64,000 bases of DNA from Salibacterium lacus (GTDB lineage: Bacteria; Bacillota; Bacilli; Bacillales; Marinococcaceae). The first letter of the stretch is position 1. Each line of letters starts with the position of its first letter. The notes below the pieces were generated by a model that did not search any database, was not told the origin of the DNA, and saw nothing but the letters and a program-made list of their open reading frames with translations. Positions 48,636 to 55,729 of this stretch are shown here, in pieces. A program made the translations under genes and the position numbers. The stretch is taken from positions 1,488,001 through 1,552,000 of the forward strand of contig NZ_JBHUML010000002.1 of the NCBI RefSeq assembly GCF_042684865.1, in the 5' to 3' direction.

Positions 48636-49568
48636 CTACACCCTTATATTCGTGACCTTTTTGATTGCGTAGTTACTAATAGCTAATACGATGGCAAAAA
48701 TGACCATTAAAACAAGACCGGGCAGGGTGAACAGCGGATTCAAAAATCCGGGAATAATTAAATTCAGCATAATGGCTGTTATTATCGGTAAAAGCGGTAA
48801 TATAAGCGCGACATATTTTGATTCTGCTGTCACGGCATTTATTTCTTTGTAGACCCTCCCTCTTTCTTCCAGCGTCCCGGCCATCACGTCCATAACCTCT
48901 GCTAAATTCCCGCCGATGCGGCGTTGAATGAGCACCGTGTTCATCATCACTTTTACTTCACGGCTGTTCACTTGTTCGACAAAGCGGTGGATCACGCGCT
49001 CGAAGCTGTCACCTAAGCTTAACTGTCTGGACATTTTCGCAAATTCCGGTCCAGCGGGCGCTTTTAATTCTTTGCCCGTCATGGCAATTCCCTGCTGCAA
49101 GGTTAGTCCTGCCTTCACCGTGTTACCGATCATTCGGCAAATATCCGGAAGCTGCTGATTAAATGCCTCGGAACGTTTTTCACGCTTCGTTTTCAAATAC
49201 ACATTGGAACCGATTTTCACCACCACATAAGCGACGACAAGATCAACCGGGAACATAAGCACTAGTACAAAACGGCTTACAAACCATAAAAGGAAGAAAA
49301 GTACAATGCAGATGGCGGCATATTCGGAGGGCATTATCGGGACGGCCCCTTGTTTTAACTTCTTATCCAGTCCCTCCGCTATTAACGACTCATCAAATCG
49401 GTCACCTAATAGAAAAATAAAACTTCTTCGTTTTTCTTCGTCCTGCGTGTGAAACCACGTTTTCACCCTTTTTCGGGGTTTGGCCATCCGGTACATTTTC
49501 ACGATGTAATAAAGAAAAACCACAAACGAAAAGCCGGCAAGCGAGAGTACAAGATATAAAATCATCAT
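48636..49568 (-). CDS. TadB-like pilus platform protein
   Basis: 310-aa T2SF-domain protein. N-terminal membrane segments, a cytoplasmic T2SF domain (NTVKAGLTLQQGIAMTGKELKAPAG..MMNTVLIQRRIGGNLAEVMDVMAGTLEER) and C-terminal segments. ATG overlaps the CpaF stop by 4 bp. Confidence 0.9.
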   Translation of the reverse strand: MMILYLVLSLAGFSFVVFLYYIVKMYRMAKPRKRVKTWFHTQDEEKRRSFIFLLGDRFDESLIAEGLDKKLKQGAVPIMPSEYAAICIVLFFLLWFVSRFVLVLMFPVDLVVAYVVVKIGSNVYLKTKREKRSEAFNQQLPDICRMIGNTVKAGLTLQQGIAMTGKELKAPAGPEFAKMSRQLSLGDSFERVIHRFVEQVNSREVKVMMNTVLIQRRIGGNLAEVMDVMAGTLEERGRVYKEINAVTAESKYVALILPLLPIITAIMLNLIIPGFLNPLFTLPGLVLMVIFAIVLAISNYAIKKVTNIRV

Positions 49569-50917
49569 GCCAGTTCCCCCTCTTTAAAGAAGGCATCCGG
49601 CAATGCTTGTCCATAGGCCCGCAGACGTTCTGAGATTTTTGGAACATAACCTGCCGCTTCGAAGTAACCGGCCACGTTTCCTTGATCGGAAAAACCCATC
49701 TGTTTAAAACGAAAGATTTCCTGAATCCGAATCTCTCCATCTTCTTCAAACACTTCAGAAATAGCGACAACTCTGCGCGTTCCATCCATTAATCTCTCTG
49801 TCTGCACAATCACATCAAGAGCACCGACAAAATAATCGCGGATAACATCTACTGTCAGCGGCAGCCCTGACATAATCACCATCGCTTCCAAGCGTCCAAG
49901 GGCGTCTTTCGGAGAATTAGCGTGAACGGTTGTCAGTGACCCTTCATGTCCGGTATTCATAGCCTGGAGCATATCCAATGCCTCAGAACCACGGACTTCC
50001 CCGACAATCACCCGATCCGGTCTCATGCGAAGCGCGTTTTTCACGAGGTGATTAATCGTAATGGCACCCTCTCCTTCCATATTAGGCGGACGTGCTTCCA
50101 TGCGGACGAGGTTGTCGTAGTTAAAACGAAGCTCCGCCATGTCTTCAATCGTAACAATCCGTTCGCCTTCCGGAATTGATTCTGACAGAACGTTTAAAAG
50201 AGTTGTTTTCCCGCTTCCCGTCCCCCCGGAGACGAGTATATTGGTTTTTGCTTTCACCAAAGTCTCTAAAAACTTACCCATCTTTTCATTTAACGTTCCA
50301 AAGTCAACTAAATCCTGCAAAGAAAACGGGTCTTTGTTAAATTTACGAATGGAAATGATTGGACCGTCGATGCTGACAGGAGGAATGGCTGCGTTCACCC
50401 GGCTTCCATCTGGAAGACGCGCATCTACCATTGGTGAACTTTCATCAATTCTTCTCCCAATTGGTGCGATAATCCGGTCGATGATGTGATGGATATGTTC
50501 TTCGTTTTTAAAGCGGACTGATGTTTTTTCCAGTTTCCCTTGTCGTTCAATGTAAATATCATCTGGACTATTTACCATGATCTCCGTAATATCATCTCTT
50601 TCCAGTAACGATTCCAACGGACCGAAACCGACCGAATCGTGAATGAGCTGCTGGATAATCTGGTTCATGTCGTGACTTGGAATAATTACTTTTTCTTCCT
50701 CAATCATTTGCGACACCAGGCGCTCAATGCTCTGCTTTTTTTCCACAGGGGGAAGCGTAATAATTTCTTCTAAATTTGCTTCTTTAATTAACCTGTCTTT
50801 ATAGTGCCTCACCCAGCGGTCAACAGTCGTATCTTTGATCGCATCTTTGTCTGTGTTCGTCCATTCCTTTGAAGACGAAGGTTGTTGAACTTTTTCCAGC
50901 CAAGACACAGCAATCAC
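49565..50917 (-). CDS. CpaF/TadA-like pilus assembly ATPase
   Basis: 450-aa secretion ATPase that powers pilus extension and probably retraction. Walker A SGGTGSGKTT (about 225-234), Asp box around TIEDMAELRF, Walker B IVGEVRGSEALDM and His box TGHEGSLTTVHANS (about 315-330) are all present. GTG start overlaps the TadZ-like stop. Strong family match. Confidence 0.93.
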   Translation of the reverse strand: MIAVSWLEKVQQPSSSKEWTNTDKDAIKDTTVDRWVRHYKDRLIKEANLEEIITLPPVEKKQSIERLVSQMIEEEKVIIPSHDMNQIIQQLIHDSVGFGPLESLLERDDITEIMVNSPDDIYIERQGKLEKTSVRFKNEEHIHHIIDRIIAPIGRRIDESSPMVDARLPDGSRVNAAIPPVSIDGPIISIRKFNKDPFSLQDLVDFGTLNEKMGKFLETLVKAKTNILVSGGTGSGKTTLLNVLSESIPEGERIVTIEDMAELRFNYDNLVRMEARPPNMEGEGAITINHLVKNALRMRPDRVIVGEVRGSEALDMLQAMNTGHEGSLTTVHANSPKDALGRLEAMVIMSGLPLTVDVIRDYFVGALDVIVQTERLMDGTRRVVAISEVFEEDGEIRIQEIFRFKQMGFSDQGNVAGYFEAAGYVPKISERLRAYGQALPDAFFKEGELA

Positions 50918-52038
50918 TTTCCTTTCACCTTTACAAGGTTCTTTTGAACGAAACGGTTGATATCCACGGTAAGTTTCGTTTGATTGACTTTCCCTTTTTT
51001 CGTGTAAAAAGGAAGTCCCATATTAATGAACGGCTGAATCCCGTAAAAGTCAGCTCTTACTTTTCCTGCAGCTTCTATACCAACAATATTTTTAATATCT
51101 TTTTCTGTAATCTCGTTCTTTGATTCTGTCTTATTTATGATGAACTGGAAGTTGTCCTTAGCTGTAAGCTGCAATCGATCAAGTAAGGCTTTTGTTTGTT
51201 TAAACGTGCGAATCGCCATCGTATCCGGTGTTAACGAATAATAGATTTTTGTCGCTTCACTGAGCGCAGTATATGTAACGGTCTGAAAGAAAGAAGGAAC
51301 ATCTACAATGACATAGTCATAATGTTCTTTGCACAGTTGAATGACCTTTCGTACTAATTCCTCTGTTATTTCTTCTGCTTTTTCAGGATCAGACGGACCG
51401 GTCAATACCTCAAGTCCGGTTTGTTCCTGCTCGGTCGTCACGTTATAAATGTGGTGAATCGAAAGTTCATTTAACACAGGCAGAAGGTCACTGTAATTCC
51501 GAACAGGTTCTAATGCCATCAACCCTTCTACACATCCAAACTGAGCATTTAAATCGAGAAGAAGAACGCTTTTGTCGTACTGGGTTTTGAGGCATTGGCT
51601 AATCATAGATGAAAGAAGCGTTTTTCCACTGCCTCCTTTTGCGCTGTAAAAAACCAGCACCTCTCCTCCAATCGAATTCCCTCTGGTAATCGTCGTCGCT
51701 TGTTCGATTTTTTCCAATCCGTATTCTATCAGCTCATCAATCCGCTCCCATTCATCCGGCATGAGAACAACATCTTCAACACCCTGTTTCATCCAATACC
51801 TTACATTTTCAAATGAACGTTCCTGAAGCAGCCCAATACATACGGAAGCCCGTTGAAACGTGTCCGGACTTTGCCTGTCAAAGACATCTTCTCCAACGAA
51901 CAAAAAATGATAAAGCGATGATTCATCGATGGTTATCCCGCCTGTATCAACGTCCATATCTTTGTTTTCCAACTGCTCTTTGAGCGGCTGTTTGAGTTGC
52001 TCGTTGTTTGTTAAGATTGCAGCTCTATATGTACTCAA
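50914..52038 (-). CDS. TadZ/CpaE-like MinD-family localisation ATPase
   Basis: 374 aa: an N-terminal receiver-like domain (about 1-125) without obvious catalytic Asp set, then a ParA/MinD-type ATPase with the deviant Walker A FYSAKGGSGKTLLSS (about 137-151) and DYVIVDVPSFFQTVTYTAL. TadZ sets the pole or site of the Tad apparatus. TTG start overlapping the cpaB-like stop. Confidence 0.85.
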   Translation of the reverse strand: MSTYRAAILTNNEQLKQPLKEQLENKDMDVDTGGITIDESSLYHFLFVGEDVFDRQSPDTFQRASVCIGLLQERSFENVRYWMKQGVEDVVLMPDEWERIDELIEYGLEKIEQATTITRGNSIGGEVLVFYSAKGGSGKTLLSSMISQCLKTQYDKSVLLLDLNAQFGCVEGLMALEPVRNYSDLLPVLNELSIHHIYNVTTEQEQTGLEVLTGPSDPEKAEEITEELVRKVIQLCKEHYDYVIVDVPSFFQTVTYTALSEATKIYYSLTPDTMAIRTFKQTKALLDRLQLTAKDNFQFIINKTESKNEITEKDIKNIVGIEAAGKVRADFYGIQPFINMGLPFYTKKGKVNQTKLTVDINRFVQKNLVKVKGK

Positions 52039-52820
52039 GATTCTGCCTTCCTTTCTTCCTGCTGCTTCCCGTTTTCGTTATTTGTTTCATCTGTATTTTC
52101 GTTCTCATTGCCGGCTTCTTGATTCTCACTCGTTTCTTCCTCATCGCCTGCCTCCTGCTCTTCGTTTCCGCTTGGTGCTTGAGGATTTTCATTTGGATTT
52201 GTCTGTACTTGATTGACAAGAAGGACACGTATTTGTTCGGCTGTGTTTTGATAATGAATCAAATCTTCCGCCTCTTCTATCGGTAACGAGACTTTGATAC
52301 TAGCTGGTATGTCCTCCTCTTCGTCTGGTTCTGTCCGCTGTACCACATCCACCGAAGTAAACAACCTTCTCGTACGTTGGTCAGAATTAGAGGATGAATA
52401 AGAAACGATAATATCGACTTGATCTCCTTCTGCAACCGCCTGGTCCAGTACTACATTCTCCGTCGCATTCAGCCACACGACCCTTTGATCGTCTGGTACA
52501 TCGACGGTTGAGCGTAAAATGTTCTTTGTCATTAGATCTCCTTGTTTTACCGGAACGATACTGATTGAACTTTCCATTTCTGATGCTTCTCTTACATAAG
52601 ATGAAATATCGGTCGAAGCAGGAACCTCTTCCCATGAGATCATGTCTTCATTGATTTCTGTATACGTTGGAATATCCTCATCTGCCACTGCTACCTCAAT
52701 CGTTTCCCCCAGTGAGGCCTGAACATTTCTTATTTCATTTAGAATAAGAGCCGTTGCTAATACAGCCAATATAAAACCAGCAGCAAGAAAAATCATTGCC
52801 TTCCTTTTCGCATCCAGCAT
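52035..52820 (-). CDS. CpaB/RcpC-like SAF-domain protein
   Basis: 261 aa: one N-terminal transmembrane segment (about 9-26), SAF domain beginning VAVADEDIPTYTEINEDMISW, and an RcpC-like C-terminal domain. The tail is an acidic Glu/Asn linker. In Gram-negative Tad systems CpaB/RcpC belongs to the outer part; in Firmicutes it is probably a wall-facing component. Confidence 0.85.
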   Translation of the reverse strand: MLDAKRKAMIFLAAGFILAVLATALILNEIRNVQASLGETIEVAVADEDIPTYTEINEDMISWEEVPASTDISSYVREASEMESSISIVPVKQGDLMTKNILRSTVDVPDDQRVVWLNATENVVLDQAVAEGDQVDIIVSYSSSNSDQRTRRLFTSVDVVQRTEPDEEEDIPASIKVSLPIEEAEDLIHYQNTAEQIRVLLVNQVQTNPNENPQAPSGNEEQEAGDEEETSENQEAGNENENTDETNNENGKQQEERKAES

Positions 52821-52837
52821 GTTGTTTCATCTCCCAT

Positions 52838-53629
52838 TCATGTTGATTGATGCCGTTTGGCAGGTTCAAACATTTGCACATACGGTACATTTACCGGAAA
52901 AGCTTCATCTTTCAATGCATAGGCAGGCATCTCTTCCAAAGACATTTCCGTCGCTTTTGTCACCACCCAGGTATTGCTTTTATCCGTGTCTTCCTTTACA
53001 TCGTCCCAAAGCGCATACAGGGTGTCTTTCTTTCGAGCTTCCAACTTACCAGAGTCATGAATGCGGACCTGGGTATACATGTCCTGCTTTTTCTTTCGAT
53101 AGACTTTATGTAATGTTCGTTTCTTAAAGATTGATTTAATATTTGGTGTGAACACCCATCCAGAGGCACCAGCTGTCCACGATTTTATGTGTTGTCTAAG
53201 CTCTTGGTATGTAAGGCCTATGGTTGAAAACTGCTCTTTTTTCTTTACCAGTTGGTTCATAATAAAAAGCGTTTCTGCTCTATTCAGTGCAGCAGGCAGC
53301 GGATACAGCTTTCTGTCCGGCTGAAAAACATTCTGCACACGGCGGATCACCGGATGATTCGTATAAGAGGGGTCATAAAAATAAATAACCAGATCAGCGG
53401 TCGAATCATGCTGAAAAACGTTGGAAAAGAATTCAATCTCGTCTTCCATAGAATACGGGGAAAATCGCAGGTTTTTAGAAAATACAGTCGAAGATTGATC
53501 CTTTACATACTCTTCAAACGTCTGGTTTGGCTTTTTCGTTTTCGCAGGCTTTATAACGTAGGAAATATCGTTTTCAACCTGAAAAGGCAGAGAGCTGAAT
53601 CCAATAGTCTCGTCCAATACAATAAGCAT
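52838..53629 (-). CDS. Tad operon leader gene, unknown function
   Basis: 263-aa protein without recognised domain. It begins MLIVLDETIGFSSLPFQVEND and is mostly mixed alpha/beta with charged patches; FKKRTLHKVYRKKKQDM is strongly basic. It is the first gene of the Tad operon, 17 bp before the cpaB-like gene. A role in pilus regulation or as a cytoplasmic partner of TadZ is a guess from position. Start is the ATG after GAGG with 9-nt spacing. Confidence 0.6.
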   Translation of the reverse strand: MLIVLDETIGFSSLPFQVENDISYVIKPAKTKKPNQTFEEYVKDQSSTVFSKNLRFSPYSMEDEIEFFSNVFQHDSTADLVIYFYDPSYTNHPVIRRVQNVFQPDRKLYPLPAALNRAETLFIMNQLVKKKEQFSTIGLTYQELRQHIKSWTAGASGWVFTPNIKSIFKKRTLHKVYRKKKQDMYTQVRIHDSGKLEARKKDTLYALWDDVKEDTDKSNTWVVTKATEMSLEEMPAYALKDEAFPVNVPYVQMFEPAKRHQST

Positions 53630-53639
53630 GTTTATCATC

Positions 53640-54058
53640 CTCAATTATGTATGTATATAATAGTCACCTTAAAAAAGCAGTCATGAATGGATACAACCTA
53701 ATAGATATTTTTATCACAGGAAAGGTTTTCCTTCAATTCATTTTTCTTAAAGAGATGTTTCTTGGTGATAAAAATAAGACATTGGACATACATCTTACGA
53801 AACAATAAAAATATGTAACTGCCAGTGATTTATTTCTCATTTAAATAGTTTTCATTTTATAACTATTTTCATTGCTGGAATATTTAATCTTACATTTCCT
53901 TCATGGAACGGGCTGTTACTGTAATTTGATAAGAAAATAATGGATACGAAATGGCACTAACGTAAAATAGGTGATACGACTATTATCTCTTTTTATATTT
54001 GATACTTTTTACCTTTTTTCGTCACTTCTATTACAATATCCGACACTCACTAATTTGC
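53640..54058. promoter_or_regulatory. Tad operon upstream region with paired dyads
   Basis: An approximately 400-bp AT-rich region without a gene. It contains an 11-bp perfect inverted repeat ATTTTTATCAC (53707-53717) / GTGATAAAAAT (53765-53775) with AAGG-tttt-CCTT between them, and a separate dyad AAATAGTT-N10-AACTATTT (53843-53868). A SigA promoter could not be assigned with confidence. Confidence 0.45.
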
Positions 54059-54059
54059 A

Positions 54060-54096
54060 AAAAAAAGAGCAGGGCGCGGCCTGCCCTGCTTTTTCT
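54060..54096. terminator. Bidirectional intrinsic terminator
   Basis: AGCAGGGC-gcggcct-GCCCTGCT with T5 on plus and an A/T run on minus. Separates the ssrA region from the Tad operon. Confidence 0.75.
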
Positions 54097-54360
54097 CCGT
54101 TTTGTTTATTGTTCTAAAAGTCATGGGTCTTTTTTAAAGGTGCAGGAAAATATACCTTTAACCAAGCCAAATGGTGTTGGTTTTAATAAAAGTGCTTCTT
54201 TCGTAGTAAGTGGGATATTCCGCCAAACTTTACGTTTCAAGCTCAGTAAGCTTGCGCAGCCACTGACTGCCGGTACATCTCTGCAGCGAATGAACGCCAC
54301 AAATGCATCACTGGCTGCAATCCATGTTGCTTCTGGGAACGTTCCATTTGACCTAAACCA
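54097..54360. other. Unassigned sequence between ssrA terminator and Tad promoter
   Basis: Both strands are unusually open (133-aa plus frame, 84-aa minus frame) and the plus frame (..GIFRQTLRFKLSKLAQPLTAG..) looks protein-like, but neither has a ribosome site. Possibly a remnant of an element integrated next to ssrA, a common integration site. Confidence 0.3.
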
Positions 54361-54402
54361 AAAAAGCATAAGCATCCCAAAAGGAACACTTATGCTTTAA
54401 TT
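54360..54402 (-). terminator. Intrinsic terminator of ssrA
   Basis: AAAGCATAAG and CTTATGCTTTT form a 9-10 bp stem, with T6 on the minus strand, 18 bp after the mature tmRNA end. Confidence 0.8.
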
Positions 54403-54436
54403 CAGTTCATTCGTATGTATGGTGGAGACGGTGGGA

Positions 54437-54709
54437 CGTGTAATTCCATGCTTTCGCTATGGCACTGACTATATCTTGAACCTGAAAAGTTCAGGTTCCC
54501 CGGCGTATTATACGGAATGTAAATTTGCGTCATTGCAGTATTCCGTATCCTAGTACCACTCGGAAGGCGGCCTATAAGTCGATACACGGCTGAAGGATTA
54601 CTCCTCATACCGCTCGGTGTTGCCATCCTGCCGTATCTGCAGTATCAGGTTTCACCGATTAAGCCGGATTATTCACTTATGTGTTGCCACATAAGGCGAC
54701 TAGTTACTA
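54437..54709 (-). ncRNA. Group I self-splicing intron in the tmRNA T-loop
   Basis: 273 nt between exon 1 ending ..GGGTTCGAT and exon 2 starting TCCCACC. The last exon base is U and the intron ends in G (CACG), as required. P1 is CGAT/GTCG with the U.G pair at the splice site; P2 is CTTATGTG-GCAA-CACATAAG; P3 CCGGC/GCCGG; P4 CGGTG/CACCG; R has TATCGACTTATAGG and S has AAGATATAGTC (54467-54477), forming P7; P8 AACCTGAA-ctt-TTCAGGTT; P9 has a GCGAAAGC tetraloop. The region between R and P3' fits P7.1/P7.2 and hence subgroup IA. No homing endonuclease gene is present. Confidence 0.92.
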
Positions 54710-54930
54710 ATCGAACCCACGTCCAGAGATATCGCTGACTGAGCTTCTACGAGCGTAGTCACTATATTATGATTCGCCGCTGCTTTGGCTTAGTGACAAG
54801 CCGCTGCAGGGCTAGTCTGATTGGTCTCTTCTGCCAGCCTCAGACGGTGGCTGGACAGCGTAGCCCACTATTAGTGAGACCCCGTATCACTCCACATGGG
54901 CGATGGAGAGCGGGATCCGCAGAAAACTGC

Positions 54931-54966
54931 TTATGCAGCTACTGCGAGGTTTTCTTCTTGTTTGCC
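54931..54966 (-). other. tmRNA tag-peptide reading frame
   Basis: Reads GGC AAA CAA GAA GAA AAC CTC GCA GTA GCT GCA TAA, giving GKQEENLAVAA after the charged alanine. It ends in VAA, a ClpXP-type degradation end close to the usual LAA. Confidence 0.88.
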
Positions 54967-55102
54967 AGTTATTATTGGCGTGGGCCTTTTTCGAGGCCTG
55001 CCCAGCTCGGCTCGCAACTCAGCCTCGACCTATCTCTGTCGAAGCCGTGTCGTCCCCATTTGTAAAGAAAGGAGATACGTTCAAATCTCCTTTGGACAAT
55101 TT

Positions 55103-55130
55103 ATTATAACACATACACACACAGATGCAA
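55103..55130 (-). promoter_or_regulatory. SigA promoter of ssrA
   Basis: Minus strand TTGCAT, 16 bp, TATAAT. The leader between it and the mature 5' end folds into AAAGGAGAT-N8-ATCTCCTTT (55067-55094), probably removed by RNase P. Confidence 0.65.
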
Positions 55131-55134
55131 GGGG

Positions 55135-55608
55135 TTATTCCCCTTTCATCTGGCGCCGTACCGCCCGGTCCATTTCGCGTTTGGCATCTTTTTCTTTAAG
55201 AGCCTGGCGTTTGTCGTATTTCTTCTTCCCTCTCGCAACGCCAATTAATACTTTAGCGACACCGCGCTTAATGTACACTTTCAGCGGTATAACCGAATAG
55301 CCGGGTTCCTGGCTTTTGCCGATCAGCTTGTTGATTTCCCGGCGGTGCAGCAGCAGTTTCCGCGTCCGGAGCGGATCGTGGTTGAACTGGTTCCCCTGTT
55401 CATAAGGACTGATATGGGCGTTATGAAGAAATATTTCCCCGTTATCCACCTTCGCGAAACTGTCCTTGATGTTGATTCTGCCCGCGCGGATTGCCTTAAT
55501 CTCCGTACCTTTCAGCGCCATCCCGGCTTCATACGTTTCTTCGATAAAAAAGTCATGACTCGCTTTGCGGTTCTGCGCGAGTACTCTTGATTCCGTTTTT
55601 GTCGCCAT
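55135..55608 (-). CDS. smpB: SsrA-binding protein SmpB
   Basis: 157-aa RNA-binding protein that carries tmRNA to stalled ribosomes. Typical motifs: NRKASHDFFIEETYEAGMALKGTEIKAIRAG at the N-terminal beta-barrel and GKSQEPGYSVIPLKVYIKRG; the C-terminal tail (GKKKYDKRQALKEKDAKREMDRAVRRQMK) is basic and enters the mRNA channel. Its gene directly precedes ssrA and follows rnr. Confidence 0.96.
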   Translation of the reverse strand: MATKTESRVLAQNRKASHDFFIEETYEAGMALKGTEIKAIRAGRINIKDSFAKVDNGEIFLHNAHISPYEQGNQFNHDPLRTRKLLLHRREINKLIGKSQEPGYSVIPLKVYIKRGVAKVLIGVARGKKKYDKRQALKEKDAKREMDRAVRRQMKGE

Positions 55609-55729
55609 CTCCCGTTCACCTACTTTACTTCGTCATTTCTATATCGTAGCAAAACAGGATAAAAACCGTCAACACAGGACCGCTTCCACCTTTTCCGAAT
55701 GAAAGGCATGTCCTGCGCCGAGGAGGCGG

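Larger units (their letters stand above)
54420..55057 (-). ncRNA. ssrA: tmRNA (ssrA), interrupted by a group I intron
   Basis: Trans-translation RNA that rescues stalled ribosomes with SmpB. The 5' end GGGGACG pairs with the 3' CGTCTCC-ACCA as a tRNA-like acceptor stem, and the T-arm GTGGG-TTCGATT-CCCAC is complete only after removal of the intron. Exon 1 is 348 nt and exon 2 is 17 nt, giving a 365-nt RNA, the usual size. The reading frame for the proteolysis tag is at 54931-54966. It lies downstream of smpB and rnr as in B. subtilis. Confidence 0.92.

Noticed and set aside
54402..55300. Protein genes across the ssrA region
   Set aside because: The open frames overlap a complete tmRNA and a group I intron and have no ribosome sites.
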